Shown: positions 23,396 through 37,057, counted from the stretch's first letter. The stretch: DNA of 64,000 nucleotides from Warburgia ugandensis (GCA_035236585.1 CP141132.1:42907880-42971879); one strand, 5' to 3'. Notes: a model not told the origin generated them from the sequence alone. Numbers and translations: made by a program.

Positions 23396-25094
23396 TTGAT
23401 TATTTTCTCCAAGTGCACATACTATTGTAGTATAGTTTGTGTAAGTACGAGTCAATCCCATGGGATTCGACTTAAAAAGATTATAGTTTAAATAAAATTT
23501 AATTTACCACAAATTAACAAAAATTGTAGTAATTGAATAATAATGAACTAGAAACTTAGATTTATTGAATTAATGAAAAATACAAGTCGATCATAAGTTT
23601 TCGATTAAAGACTCAATGGCTAAATTATGTAGATCTTCTAAAAATATAATGATTTGGACTAAGGAAAGAATTTAAGATTTGGATGGCTTAGATTATCTTT
23701 TTTTTACAAAATTTTTCAAATTAAAATATCGGAGCAACACCTCTTACTATGTCTGCAAGTGAAAGAGTGTTACTAGAAAAGTAGTGGATAACTGAGACAG
23801 TCATGCACGGCCGGGCACATGTGACATTAGTTAAGTGGTTATCTTATTCGTATTCACAATACATGATTAATCCAGTGTCTGTTTACAATCCATGAATAGT
23901 CAAAATCCATGAAGATTTACAAACTTTGGCCACTAATTTTTTCTACTTTCTAATGAAATTTTACAATGAAACTTGGCACCTAAAACAATTTGACATCAAT
24001 AAATTCAATTGTATGGTTGTATTTCAAATCAAGATAACATAAATTAGGATATTCAATCACAAACATGGGATGTTCACCAACCAACACAACAATACCTCGT
24101 AAGATTATTTCATAAAATTAAACAAATTAGACCATTAAATGTAAAAAAAAAAATTATATAAGACTTTTCTAACACAAATAAAAAATAAGAAAAGTATTAG
24201 ATCATTCAAAAACTCATCAAATAAGCCAAACTAAAGGTGTAAAACTTTAAGTAACTCATTATTACTGTTCATGGGAACGGAAGCAAATAGCTAACTTAAA
24301 TCAATTCAAGCTGCAAAATTGTAATGAAAATTGAAAATCAAACCCCTAGGTCCTCTTCTTGTTGATGCCTTCTATCCAATGAATAAAATTTGAATGATTT
24401 TTGTCAAACATTGAAGTAGGAACTGACATGCAAAGTACTTATTCATTAGCTTGTGAATGCACTACTCATCTTCTCCAACCTTCATTTTTCTCCAAATTTT
24501 CAAGCTTTTACTCACTCCATCTTTGATCTGGTTTTTATAGATGATGGGAAACCAGTTTGAATTCAATTTTAGTAATTTCCTTTCCTTTTCTCCTAATAAT
24601 TCTAAATCAAACTAAATTTCCTAATTTTAACTTGGTTTCTTATTAGGAAACTATTTCTTCCCTCTTCATCCTTTTCATTTTACATCATCAAACATAAAAT
24701 ACCTTAGAATTCCTAATTCTCTAAGCTCATGGTTTGGATTTGATTCTTAAGGATTGAACTAGATTCCTTGCTTCTTGATTTTTGATATAGATAATTTGGA
24801 TTGATCTAAGTCGCTCATTTCAATTTAAACTTGATTAGAGATCTAGGATGTTGATCAACTTGATCTAACTGCATGGATCTTGATCTACCACCTACAAAAC
24901 AAAGAAAACAACTAATTAATATTGTACAACATTTGATTTTACACATACTTACCTCGAATCATCATCGAACCTTGAAAATTTACCAAATTATAGTTAAATT
25001 ATAAAAATTTCAAATGACATATTTTTCATATCTTAAAAATATATCAAAATTCATACTAAATGAGGGTAATTTATATAATATTGGACTCTTAACA
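23396..25094 (-). mobile_element. 3' LTR of element E
   Basis: 1.7 kb. The plus-strand left end is TGTTGATTATTTTC and the right end ACTCTTAACA, followed by the PPT complement CACCCCAGC. The shared stretches with the 5' LTR include CCCTTATTCC-type and TTAGGAAACTATTTC-type segments, AACTTGATC and CGAATCATCATC. It lacks about 130 bases that the 5' LTR has near 49900-50030. Confidence 0.75.
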
Positions 25095-26292
25095 CACCCC
25101 AGCTAGCATTTTGCTAGTCCCTAGCAAAATATGTGAAAAATCAAATTACAAAATTGATTCTTTCATAGGTACTAATGATTGCATTTAGCATATGCAACAA
25201 GCTCTTAAACACCTAGGTTACCTCTGGTAGACGAGTTAAGCTTCATTGATCATTTGTAGTAAATATGCCCTCAAAATTCAAGAAGGGCAGTTCATAAATT
25301 TATCCTTGAGAATTTTCTTCATTTTATACTCAAATTATATACTAATCTCTAACTCTAAATAGACTATATCTTTTTGAACTCCATTTGGAATATGTTTTGA
25401 CTTCAATCCACACTAATGGACATATATTCAGAAATAAAACTCTCATATAAAGGTTGAAACATATCTCTCTTTTAAATATGTGAGTAGAATCAATAAAATC
25501 AAATTTATCTTACATATACTCATGAAGAACAGGACTTACTAAGGAATTTAATTTTGATCCCTTTAGAAAGGATAATATGCCTTCACCTTTAAAATTCTAG
25601 ACATATTTCTCTTTAAATCCTATCTATCCATATCCTCATCAAGACTATATTCATCCTAGAATCAATAGGACTTCAATAAGGAAGAAATATAGGATTAGGA
25701 CTACTTACAAAAGAAAGGGTATAAAGGGTAGAAAAATTCTTCAAAATAAGTAGAGGTCTTCTACTAAAGTTGACAATTCTTCTTTTCTTTGTTTGTCTAA
25801 AAGGAAATATTTCTTTTTCCACTTTTCTCCATTCTTCAAACTCTTTTCTCCTATTACTTTTCTTTCTTTTCAACACTTATGAGTCTCCTTAAAGAACATT
25901 TCTTTTCTTAATATTCACTTTTCTGCATTTATTGCAACTAAAAAGTATATCTTCATTCATCTCTAACTTTTCTTTTGAATAAAATAAATAATGGCTATAT
26001 TATATTAGATTAACATGGATAAAGGTAATTTGGGTAAGAAAAGAAAAGGCTTATATAAAAGGCTCAAATTAGCTAATTAGTGGTAAAAATATTTTTAGGT
26101 AGGCTTTATATCTCTAGATTAACAATAAAGATGGCCTAAATCATTTCCTAGGTTTTATATAATTATTAAGATTCAATGAACTTTCAAAATTTTAAAGGTA
26201 ACACTCTAATAATTCACATAACTGGGCAAATTTAACACTTGGTGGTATCAAAATTAAACTAAGCACATTGAAGAAAAATTTGGAACATTTAC
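25095..26292 (-). other. Element E 3' noncoding region, first segment
   Basis: It begins with the PPT (minus GCTGGGGTG) and is related to 11543-12770 of F. It has no protein-like frame; the minus frame 25673-25876 is low-complexity. It is interrupted by S4 at 26293 and resumes at 46598. Confidence 0.6.
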
Positions 26293-27969
26293 TATAAGAT
26301 CCCTAATTTTTAAATCTTAATTTAAGTAAATGTTGGAGTTATATTAAATAAGGATGAAAATTTAATATTGAATTTCCTATTTTGGAGTTCTAGAAAGTGC
26401 AATTTTTATAAACATCAAATCAAGTGTTGAGACCTCCAAAATTGGATTGTATATGAAAGACGATTCCAGCGACACTAAGAACATCAAAATTGGAGTTCAA
26501 ATGAAGAAGTTATCATACTTTAAATATGAAGGCCATTTTTGTAAATATAAGATAGGAAAAAAAAGAGAAGAAATGCCAAAAATAGAGGGGTTTGTATTTG
26601 ATGCTGGCACCCCTCCCCACATAAGTGAATCAAAGAACAGACCTAATAGTGTTCCCGAACCTTACAAAGCAAGAGAAAAACCTAATGGAGAGAGGGACGA
26701 AGAAGAGAAAGAAGATGAAGGGGAAGAAGAAGAAAGGCAGCATGAGTCTGCATGCCAAAAAACCTAGACCTTGTTGGTGGAAGAAAAAAAAATGAGGGTT
26801 TTTAGGTACCATAATTACAGTCGTTGTCCGAGACGACGCTGGCTCAGATCACTGATCTAAGTCAATCATTGCATTTAGCATGATGAAACAACCAAAACCC
26901 TAGGGTTGTTGGGGAATCCGAGGTGATCTTGACCATCGATTAGAGGGGTGGAAGGTGCATGACGTGTACAGAGGGTTTCACCAAAAAATGAAGTCAATCT
27001 AGTTCATCCAAGGGTGAAAAAAGCATGAAAATGCACTCTAGAGGTATGATATATGAAACCTAACTCTTGATATGAAATTTTAGGCTAAATCCATACAGTT
27101 TATGCTAGATTTAAGTTTTATGGTTGATCAAACCATTTATTTCTTCATCCAAACCTAGGAATAGGTAAATAAGTGCTTGATATAGCTTGGATCTAACTAA
27201 GATTGCTGATTTAAGTAGGAAATTGATCGAATAATCTCAACTGTCCAACCTATCACCATTCAAATAGTGATTTTTTGATGTCTAATCATCGATGAGTTTT
27301 GGAACATTGAATTTACTAGTATATGACAGAAATGGAAAAATCTATATGGAAATTAATCAAATAATCTCAATCATTTGATCAGTTAGTAAAGGAATAAGGA
27401 CCTAGCAATGTCTAATTGGTGATTAGATCACCATCTAATGATTTCAATGCAATAACCTAAGAATAGATATGTTTCATAGGAATTGGATATTGATTTGTAA
27501 TTTATGTTGAAATATGAATGGGAGGTTTATATGCAATGCAAGTCAAATTGTAATCTGAACCAAGGTTGAGAAATGATTGAGAATCAAAGACGTCATAGGA
27601 GGTAGGTAATCTGATCCTATCAAGTTTCAAATGAATTTCAAAATGGGAAAATAGTTGTGAACCATTTCAGAGTTAGAATGGATTGATTATATCAATGATT
27701 TGATACATATGTATGTTATTTGAATGTATATGATTTTCATGATGATCCATGATTTATCATATGTTCCGTGTCTGACGCTTCTTATAAATGATGCATTTAA
27801 ATTGATATATGATTTTGAATTTATATTTTGTACCTAATTTTGGAAAGAACAATGAACCATTCAGTTTAAAGTATTCAAATGTTACTTGTGAGACATTGGT
27901 TGTACATGCATGATTTCCATACTTTGTAAGGAATGCTTAAAAATGCATGGTTTTGCATAAGGTATGAAA

Positions 27970-28592
27970 CAAGTCATTTTCACTGGTGACAATGGGTAGC
28001 CCATCTCCCTGCTGTGAAAACAAAAAAACATGAGCCGTTGAATGTGACAAGGCCATCTCCCTCAAAGAGAATAATATATCTGAAAGCCAGAGTGACTGTG
28101 GTAAGGCTATCTCCTCTATGTGTATGAAAGTGATGTGTCCTAAGCCAATCACTATGGGTAGCTCATCTCTTGGCAGAAGCAAATCCTTGACCGGTGATTG
28201 TGGGCAGCCCATCTCTCGGGAAGAGGACAATATCATGACTATACTTAGAGTGATTGTCGGAAGCCCATTTCCTTTGTGTGTATGGCAGTGGCGCATTCTA
28301 AGGAGGTTGACTGTGGGTCACCCAAATCCCTTTATATGAAACAAAGCCATGATCGGAAACTGTGGGTAACCCATCTTCCAAAAGGCTGATAGTATTATAT
28401 ATATATATATATATATATCAATTGTTAAAATGAGTTTTCTTTAGGTTATGTGATGAATAAAGCAAATATGTATGTCGTATTTGAATTATGATTAAAATGA
28501 TTATGTATAAACGCATACTATTTATAGTGAAGTGTCAATTAGTCCACTTGTACATGACACTATGGGTCCTGTACCAATGACTATGGTTAGCA
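27970..28592 (+). repeat. Tandem-like array of TGTGGGTAGCCCATCTCC units, part 1
   Basis: About nine diverged units, spaced roughly 45-65 bases, each with a core like GACTGTGGGTAGCCCATCTC. GGG and CCC pair around a short spacer (TGGGTAGCCCA). Between cores, linker phrases recur in order (GAAGAGGACAATATCATGAC; TGTGTATGGCAGTG; GAGGTTGACTG; AAGCCATGA). That makes a higher-order pattern of three to four units. The array continues after S5 and S6. Confidence 0.85.
28396..28418. repeat. (TA)n microsatellite
   Basis: About 23 bases of alternating T and A inside S4, directly after the first part of the palindromic array. Confidence 0.9.
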
Positions 28593-29173
28593 CATCTTGT
28601 AATAGTCCCAATTTTTGTAAATTCATTGAGAAAATCAATAAAGTTTGAGTTTTCAAAAATTCCATGCTAGAATATTAGGTTATTGAAAATTCTCTTTTTT
28701 ATAAAGATTAAAACATGATTTAAAACTTAGAAATTATGAATGTACTCAAAAGACCGATTGAAATCACACTAAGTACGTTCAATTCTTAGTTAAAATGAAA
28801 ATTCCCTAATTTTCTTTATTTTATGAATAAATGGGTAAAATGGTAATTTTACCCACAACTAAGATCAAAGACATTAATATTTAGAATACACTCAAAAATA
28901 CAATTCCAACACCACTAGGTACACTCAATTCTGAGTTCAGGAGAATAAAATGGATTTTTCTCCCTAAAAGGGCAAACTGGTCCTTTCACACCTCGTGGGG
29001 CCAACAAGGGGCCCACAAACGAATCCAACACCCAGAAAACATGTAATGAGTGGTCAAACCACTACCAACTACTAGTGGAGAAGGAGGTCGTAGTGGAGGA
29101 TCCAATGTTAATTTAATATTTAAAAGAATTAAAATATATTTATTACATGTAATTATGAAAAATGCAAAACACC

Positions 29174-29180
29174 TATAAAT
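29174..29180 (+). promoter_or_regulatory. TATA box of LTR S5
   Basis: CACCTATAAATACCCC lies 577 bases from the LTR start, with the same surroundings as in S3 and S8. Confidence 0.6.
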
Positions 29181-30802
29181 ACCCCTCCAAAATTTAGATC
29201 TAGATTCCCTTCCAAAATTCCAAAACTCCCAAAAATGTCCCTTCTTACACTTTCTCTCTCCTCTCTCTAATTGGAACAAGAGACCTAAATTCAATTAGGC
29301 ACTCTGTTCCAAATTAAATCTCACAAATCCAACCATCCATACAATCCTAGACTACCTTATCTACAAAACCCCAAAATAATTTCAAGATCCAACAGTGTAA
29401 TCGATAGGAAATCACAAAATAAGGGACTATTGGGCATCTTATCATCAAAGCGTATTTATTTCAAATTGGGCTCCAAAACTATGTTGTTTCTCTAATCGAG
29501 TAGGTGGAACCACTTCTTAAATTTGTTTCATGTTGTTTTATTTAATTTTTATTTTTCTATAATTAGTTTTAGGTTAAAATTTATAAAAATAAGGTAAGGA
29601 CTAGAACCCTTAGATTTTGGATGATTGAGGGATCAAATGGAAAATCTGAGCCTCCAATCCATCCAAAAAGGTCTAAAACCCCTAGGGTAGAAATTTCAAG
29701 AAATTTTATTAAGTTTTGAGCCCTTAATTGTAAAGGATTGATTGGATGGTCAAAAACTAATTGCCCGATCTCCCAAATCAAAGTAGGATGGTAGGACGCA
29801 TGATGAAATGTTGTACGGAGACATGCCCTTCTGCAATGTCTATGTGTGGGTGCACCACGTGTGACGTCGTCCTGACAGGACAACAGCGTGACAGGGCCGG
29901 TCCTAGGGGGATTGCATCACGCTTGTGTCCCAATGATTGGAGTGCGTTGACCCTTCCGCCTGATCAATTTGGGCCATCTGTTCTACTTGGCCCAAATCCA
30001 ATCTAGACCTTAAGAATGACTATGAATTTCATAGTTCAATTGTGGAGTCATCTGAACTCCAAATTGAGATAAAAAAGAAGAAAGCTTATAACATATATTT
30101 TCTTCTAAAACCATAATATTGAGAAAAACATTCCAAAAACTTTTTGTTTTCAAGAATTAAGTTTCTTATTTTCATGATCTTCAAGATCTGAGATGATTAG
30201 ATCTTGGTGATCTAAATTACTAATGTTATAATGTGAAAATCAAGTGATATGCATGGTTGATTTGGACAAATCTAAGATAAATCTAGGGATTTACCCTTTA
30301 TGGTAGAAAAACCCAAAAAATATAAAGGGACCCACTTGATCAATAAGGTCAAGTATGATCAAACCCTTGGGATGGATTGAATGAATGATATTGTGATGGA
30401 ATCCATTGAGATCATGGATTGAATATGACCAAAAATAGAGGAATATGATCTTGGACCTTAATGGAGTAAAAGCCCTAAAAATAAATTGAAACCATTGATT
30501 TAAAAGGAAACGACCTAAGCTCTAATAGTTGGATCATAAGTAAAAGCTTTAATAATGAGAAATAGGTTAGCTTGAGTTATGCATTGATTTCATGAATATA
30601 GGATCGATGATAGATTATTTTAGTATAACTTCATTTCAAATGACCACAAAATTATTCATGAATGATGAATTGTAAGTTTCGACCATGTTGGTATGATTTC
30701 ATGCAATTGTAACTTAGGACCACACTAGGATTTCATGTTAAATTAAACTATGGTATGAGATGGTACTTAGGTCCATGATAGTTTGATTGGAATTTATTAG
30801 CT

Positions 30803-30910
30803 AAAGTACATTAGTTAGAAATTATGCTAATGTAATCTTAAGTACCTTGTACGATTAAAGTACATTAGTTAGAAATCATGTTAATGTAATCTTAAGTACC
30901 TTATGCCATT
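30803..30910. repeat. 54-bp tandem duplication in S5
   Basis: Two adjacent copies starting AAAGTACATTAGTTAGAAAT and containing CTTAAGTACCTT, starting at 30803 and 30857. S8 has one copy near 41850-41900. Confidence 0.8.
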
Positions 30911-31654
30911 ATCATTAGGTTGTCCAATTATCTAGTTTTATGCTTTAAAGTTATAATTCATTTATGGTTAAATTTTATTAGTATATTTAATTGTTAAAGT
31001 AGTTATGAGATAAAGAGCATAAGACACCAAAAATGGAATCTAATGAGAAAGTAGAGTTTCATGACACAAATAAGAGTGAATTATTTGACTTGGACTCAAT
31101 TTGTAAGGGCTATAGTTAATAGGACAATATAAGGATTTTCAAATCCTTGGCCCAAACTAGGAGAATAATAAACCCCATGAATGACATTTTAAATGTTCAT
31201 GGACTTAATTAAAATCAATTAGAAAGAGTACTTAGGGTTAACATACTCATAGGAACCTTATGAAAGGTTCAGCTAAGGTCAATCTAGTGAATGTTGAACA
31301 TGGTGGTTAAGGGGGTTTTATAATAGAGCCTCGCTCATCCCCTACCTTCCATTGACATTTGTGAGGTCTAAACGCCTCTTTACATGAGGATTGAAGTAAC
31401 TGCTTTGTGTTCACCCATTTAACTAGTAAGCCTTAGCCAATTGGAAATAAGAGGAGCAGTCTAGAATTAGCCTAAAATCAGTTATCTTCAACTAGTAAAA
31501 CATTAATAGGTTGAATAATAATAATAAGAGCATTAAAGGTTAGTAAATTATCTAACCCTAATAAAAATTATAAGTAAGATAAGGATGATCAGACAACATC
31601 CATTGGATCTTGAATGATCAAGAACAATAAAAAGAAATAAATACTACTTGATGA

Positions 31655-31675
31655 TATATATATATATATATATAT
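31655..31675. repeat. (TA)n microsatellite
   Basis: About 21 bases of alternating TA within S5. S8 lacks it at the matching place near 42630-42660. Confidence 0.85.
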
Positions 31676-33062
31676 GTTGCTTGCAACTTAGATCAAATAG
31701 AAGATCTGAACCCTTGACCAAATATGATTAAGGAAGAGAACCAAGATCAGCCTCCTTAGGGATGTCAAACAACTAAACTTAGTTTAAAGGAGAACTAGAT
31801 GATAAAAGATCTATGTTCTTAATCATTATCAACAAGTATAAATTGTTGACAAAGGATCTATGAAAGATCAAAATCAAAGAAAGGAATACACAAAGACTTA
31901 GAATAGAAAATACTTAGATATGAAAGATTAGAAGATCATTCTAATCATTAGATCTATTGATCAATAGGATAGACACTATCTGAAGAAGATAGATCATGAT
32001 AGGACAAAAGATCTAGATCCTTTATATCAAAGGACAAGATTAGACAAAGAATACAGATAGGATTATTTAGATTGTATATGTATTGACAGTATATATGGAT
32101 TTACAGATTTCATACACCAGTCAAGATCATGGAGGATCTGAAGAGATGGATCACTACTTGAAGGTAAGAGGATTTTATGAATGCATCTACATGGGATGTA
32201 CATGTTGAACACATGACCTTATGTTGACAAGTGTAATGTTAATACTTGTATTAAATCCCCTGAAACTCTTATGATTCAACCAAACACATATGAAATGGTT
32301 AAGTTATAATTGAGGACTAGACTCTAAGTGAATATGGAACTAGAAGATATTCTAGCCCTAAGTAAATGACAGATTGTCTAATATGTATGAAACCTATTTT
32401 ACATACAAGCATGGAGGCTTGTGATTTTGTTTTAAATAGCTATAAGCTTGGGGATGCTATGATGGGGGAGTTATGAGGGTTTGGCCACGCTTCCTCAAAT
32501 TTGATGATTTGAAGATACCTTGCCCTATGAGAGGTTAAAAGTCGAGTGGGGCAATTATGGGAAGGCCACCACTGTGAAAGTCCTGTCTCCCCATATGGGC
32601 AGTGACACAATATTTTCTATCATGGTATTAGTGGTGAACAGGGCAGTTATCCAAGCACCCTAGTATAAATAAGACTGCAGCATGGTAGTCCTTTGATTTT
32701 TTTGCACTATGATGCATATGAGATAGGCATAGTAAAATGCCTTATGTTTTGGCATGATGAAATGCTAGGTAATTGTATATTACCAGTATTTCCCAAGAAG
32801 GAAAATTTCTAATATAGGACTAGCTGAAATACTGATTTCTCATAATGGAAAGAATTGGTCAGCTTAGTTGGGAATGATATTTGACTACTTTCATAAATTT
32901 GACGGATTTATCCATGTACAATATGTATGCATAAGGATGTACATATATTACAAAGTAAAGAGTTAGATACATGAGTATGTTTATGAATAATGGGCTTATG
33001 AAGTATTAGAATTATATTGTCAATTATTATGATTCTTGAATCCCCCACCAAGCATAGTTTGT

Positions 33063-33100
33063 TGAGATATTGTAAATGTTTCAATGTTTACAATATCTCA
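33063..33100 (+). repeat. Conserved terminal hairpin of S5
   Basis: Arms TGAGATATTGTAAA (33063-33076) and TTTACAATATCTCA (33087-33100) are perfectly complementary, with a 10-base loop. It lies about 430 bases before the LTR end. Confidence 0.9.
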
Positions 33101-33533
33101 GATATAGAGAAGGAGTGTTAGGACCTCAAGACTGTAGATGACTTGAAGAGAATAATCATCAGGGTATACCCCATGAAGACATGTATTTTGTTTTGTTTGA
33201 GAGTATTGTATTGTAATGAGAGTTTTATTGTATATTGAGCTTTGAGTTTTGGAGTATGTAATTTGGAAAAATATTATAATGGATTTGGGCTGTACTATGA
33301 ACCACTAGATAGATTCTGAAATTTAATAAAAATATATTCCTTCAATGGAATTTTATCTTGCATAAAATTTCTACTTATGTTATGTATGAAGTGATGACTT
33401 GGGTTTTCCAAAACAAGATCTAAAGAAAAGAATTTATGCTGCTTTGTTTTGCGAAATTTTTTTACTACTAAGGGCCTTGCTTTTGAAAATGTATTACAAA
33501 ATGTGTCACAAAAACCTGGGTCATCACACATCT

Positions 33534-33728
33534 CATGGTGGAAGGAAATCCTCGACTAGTGACTGTGGGTAGCCCATCTCTCAGGAAGAGGACAATATCA
33601 TGACTGTAATTAGAGTGACTGTGGGAAGCCCATCTCCTCTGTGTATGGAAGTGACGTATTCTGAGGAGGTTGACTGTGGGTAGCCCATCTCCCTCCATAT
33701 GAAATAAATCCATGACCAGTGACTGTGG
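33534..33728 (+). mobile_element. S4 segment 2 of 3, with repeat array part 2
   Basis: A 195-base piece of S4 left between S5 and S6. It contains three full copies of the GACTGTGGGTAGCCCATCTC unit and a fourth cut at GACTGTGG by S6. Confidence 0.85.
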
Positions 33729-35650
33729 TGTAATAACTCCAATTTTTATGAATATAATTGAAATATTGAAATTAAAAATTTGAAAACAAAACTAGAAATT
33801 GAATGTCTAAGTAAATCCATTTTTATAGAAATGGAATCAGGAGTTAAGAAATGGATATTTGGAATGTACTCAAAATATTGAGTCCAACAACTATACGTAT
33901 GCTAAAATCTGAGTTTGGATGAAAAATCTGCATTTTCTCCATTTTTGGAATTAAAAGGGCAAAATAGTAATTTCACTTTTTAATGGTGCCCACAAAGTTA
34001 GGTAAAGACTAAAGTCAACAATGATGCAAGACATACATCAGCTAACACTCAGATGGTAGTGGAGGTAGTGGAATTCCCACTCCCCATTTAAATAAATTTT
34101 AGTGGAATTTACAACAAAATTTGCCAATAGGCCAAAAATTTTCCCAAAAATGTTCATTAAATTCAACACAAAATCCCCCATCTTCCCATTTGATCCTAAC
34201 CTTTTCCTCCTCTTTCTCCCTCTTTTTGTCCTCTCTCTTTCATTGAAGGCATGTCCCCAAACTCACGTAACATGACAAATGCAAAGGGAACGTCAGGTGT
34301 GTCCAAGTGTCGTCCTCAATGGAAGAGGGTTTCTTCTCAGACAATCTAAAATGAATTAGCCATCAATATTCAGCATCTATTTGAATGGTCTATACCATTC
34401 AATTGATTCAGAATTAAGGAATTTACGTTTACCCTATGTTTATTAGACGATTCATCAGTGAAATCGCTGAAAAATCACCACTGTATGTCTTCTCAAGCAC
34501 TGTTATCTCTTTGGTAGGATTTTTTCATTTTCCATCCATATTCTCTCTTCTAAACACTTCAAGGTAGGCCACCTCTCTTCCCTCTTTCATTCTTGGAAAA
34601 TTTTCATTAGATTTAAGCTCACAGGACTGGTTTTTCAGCAACGTTTTCTGGTGAAAACCACTACCGGTGATGCCCATCTAAAACACCATCAAGAATGACT
34701 TTGATGGGAAACTTGAGCCATCCAATGGATTCAGGAGGTCCCAAACCCCCAAGATAGGTGATCACTGTCACATGGCAATTTCAATTTGACATTAATCTAG
34801 AGATTTTGGATCAGACAGTCCAGATTTGGATTATCTCTCAATTTTTGGATCAACACGTCAAAGATGCATAATCAAAATGCATGTGGGTTGCCTCTTTTTC
34901 TCTCGTTCTCAGTTCCAAATTCAATCTGGACCATTGAAATTAAGCCTTAAATGTTAAAAATGCAATTTTGAGCTCAATTTAGCTCCAAATTGAGATCAGA
35001 AAGAACTGTTGAATTCCTCTTGAAGATTAGAATCTACTGAACCCACAAAAATTAAAAATTAGAATTTAAGTACTTTTAATTTTGATCAAAAGCAAAAATC
35101 ATTACTAATCTCCTTGATCAGTTAGATAAGAGATGATCATACCTTATGGATTGAATGTATTGATGATTTAATGAAGAGATAACATGAAATTAAGGGTCAG
35201 ATGTTATATATATATGTGAGAATTTCTTATCTGGACCCTTAATGTTATCAAAGCCTTAGATCTAATAAAAAAAAAATAGATCTGATTGTTGGATCATTAT
35301 GGGAATTTGTATTTTGCTTTATTATTATCTAGATTGTTAATTTTTAGTTTACTTGTCTCTAATTTAATAGTACATTTAATTGTTAGATTAAATTTATGGT
35401 TAAATATTTGTAAATATGAGAAAATTACATAAAAAATCATAAAAAAAATGTAAATATTTGATTAATCAAAATTTAGATTTTACTTTCATGAACACTTACA
35501 ACATAGAAATGATATGACATTAATGGTAGTGAGGGCTATAATAATTAGTATATGATAAGGAATGGAATTCATCACCATATCCTTAGCCCACTTAGGAGAA
35601 TAATAAACATCCATGAATGATATGATAAAAGTTCATGGACATAAATTAAT
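33729..35650 (+). mobile_element. S6: solo LTR, segment 1 of 3
   Basis: S6 spans 33729-45321 and is 4.35 kb without S7 and S8. Ends are TGTAATAACTCC...GGTTCTCACA, with a perfect TSD TGTGG at 33724-33728 and 45322-45326. Sense is plus. The usual TATA position (about 34105-34125) is degenerate. This segment runs from the LTR start to the S7 insertion, whose TSD is TTAAT at 35646-35650. No coding sequence. Confidence 0.88.
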
Positions 35651-35990
35651 TGTGACGACCTGGGTTTTATATGATGCAAATTTGGTAAAAAGGCGAGATC
35701 TCTTGTTTTATAAATATGAAATGCATGAAAATCTTCTTCATTTTGGAAAACAATCTTTCATAGAAACCCCGAGTGTCAAAACACCTTTTCAAATTATCTA
35801 GCCATGGCATAGCTTTAAATCAACGAAAGTGTCAGTCACAGCCTCAGCTATAGAGAGTAACTTCAATCAAGTAACATTGAAAGATAAGGTAGGGGTTTAC
35901 ATACTTGCACTTAGTCTGGGTGTCTTTTGTCACAAGCGCTCCTTGCCCTTAAGTGTTTACTTTGTGTCTGAAAAATGTTGAGGATTGGGT

Positions 35991-36007
35991 GAGTATATAC
36001 TATACTC
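35991..36007 (-). repeat. Conserved terminal palindrome of S7
   Basis: GAGTATA-TAC-TATACTC, 7-bp perfect arms, about 340 bases from the LTR 3' end. S1 has GAGTATATAATATACTC at 2302-2318 in the same place. Confidence 0.88.
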
Positions 36008-37057
36008 AGTAGGAGTCTATCACTACTAGTTTTATAATGCATGTGGTGTTTAAAATCATGTGCTCTTTCAAAACATGTGCATGTATGAACACTCAAGTTC
36101 AATATATCAAAAACCATTGTCAAATTGAAATACTAACGACTTAAAGAATCTCACAAACCAAGTCGAAAGTATCATATATATCATAACATAATGATATGCA
36201 AAAGATGCTTCATTGAATCTAACTGATGGATATCTAGTATGGTATGGTCGACCAACCTCATATCATGCCATATGCAATGCAAATAAGTCCACAAAACCAT
36301 AGGGTCCAACTATGCCCACGAGCTTATTAGCCTAAATCATAATCAGATCAAACAAGCGAAAACCTCTCTTTTTTCAAAACCTGTCCTCTTTGGGTCCCTC
36401 ACAACTTCTTGGCCCTCGGCACTCCAGCGTCTTTTGGTAACCCTCAAGGACATGTAATTTTTGCAAGAACTTAATGCTCACAAATCATGCAATATGTGCA
36501 ATTATTTACAAAGCATGTCTATGCATCATGTGTTTATCCTATGCATGCCGAATTCATTTATATGCTAAACAAGTCATCAAATAAGTCATGCTAAATAAGT
36601 CATATAATTTATACTTAAATCATGCATTCAAAATAGTCATGGCTCTTTTTAAAAGTCTAGTAGCAATAGAGCACCTACTTGGCTAGGTCGCACTAACCCC
36701 TTTGTCCTCGTATGCTCTTGAACATGTTTTGGGGAATCAAGGTTAGTTTGGCCTATATTTTATAGGTTTTAGAGTGGTTGGTCTTATTACTTAGGCATTA
36801 AGGGTTCATCCCCATGCCTATGGGTGTTTTAAGGTCCTAATTGGGCCTTGGTATCATCAGTTTTCCAAAGGTCTAGCGGCCATGCGCCACCATCCTATTC
36901 TAAGGGTTGTGCCCACATTTGATTGGACCTTGATCAAGGATTTTATAGTTTAGGTGTGTCCGCGTCGTCAACACGGACACAACGCCTTTCCCGGCGCCTC
37001 AATCGGAGCTCTAGATCTCAAGTTATAAGCTTTTTAGTATCACATGTACATAAGGGC

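Larger units (their letters stand above)
26293..28597 (+). mobile_element. S4: solo LTR, segment 1 of 3
   Basis: S4 spans 26293-46592, with S5 and S6 nested in it, and is 3.77 kb when these are removed. Ends are TATAAGATCCC (probably once TGTAAGATCCC) and AAGTCATCACA. The TSD is TTTAC (26288-26292) against TTTAT (46593-46597). Removing it rejoins the E 3' region, as judged by the undivided F relative at 12768-12840. This segment holds a conserved block at 26462-26535, a donor-like GAGGTAGGTAAT at 27599-27610 and the start of a palindromic repeat array. The 106-codon plus frame 26447-26767 is LTR sequence ending in a low-complexity acidic tail, not a gene. Confidence 0.82.
28598..33528 (+). 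mobile_element. S5: solo LTR (4.93 kb) inserted in the array of S4
   Basis: Ends are TGTAATAGTCCC...GGTCATCACA, with a perfect TSD CATCT at 28593-28597 and 33529-33533. Sense is plus: conserved block near 28760-28800, TATA at 29174, GC-rich segment at 29800-29990, a 54-bp tandem duplication at 30803-30910, a (TA)n run at 31655-31675, donor CTTGAAGGTAAGAGG at 32158-32172, short hairpins at 32725-32800, and a perfect 14-bp-arm hairpin at 33063-33100 ending in an acceptor-like CTCAG. Very similar to S8 over the last 2.7 kb. No coding sequence. Confidence 0.92.

Noticed and set aside
26447..26767. 106-codon frame with an acidic tail.
   Set aside because: The first part is the conserved LTR block of S4 and the tail is a purine-rich tract.
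27970..28592. CRISPR-like array of repeats.
   Set aside because: Repeats are imperfect, irregularly spaced and lie in a plant LTR; no cas-like genes, and linkers recur instead of being unique spacers.
33063..33100. Hairpin as a microRNA precursor.
   Set aside because: The stem is only 14 bp, too short for a plant precursor, and it is a regular part of several LTRs.
28598..33528. Non-autonomous element with short LTRs at its own ends instead of a solo LTR.
   Set aside because: No direct repeat of the first few hundred bases is seen at the right end; the internal order is that of an LTR (promoter then leader).
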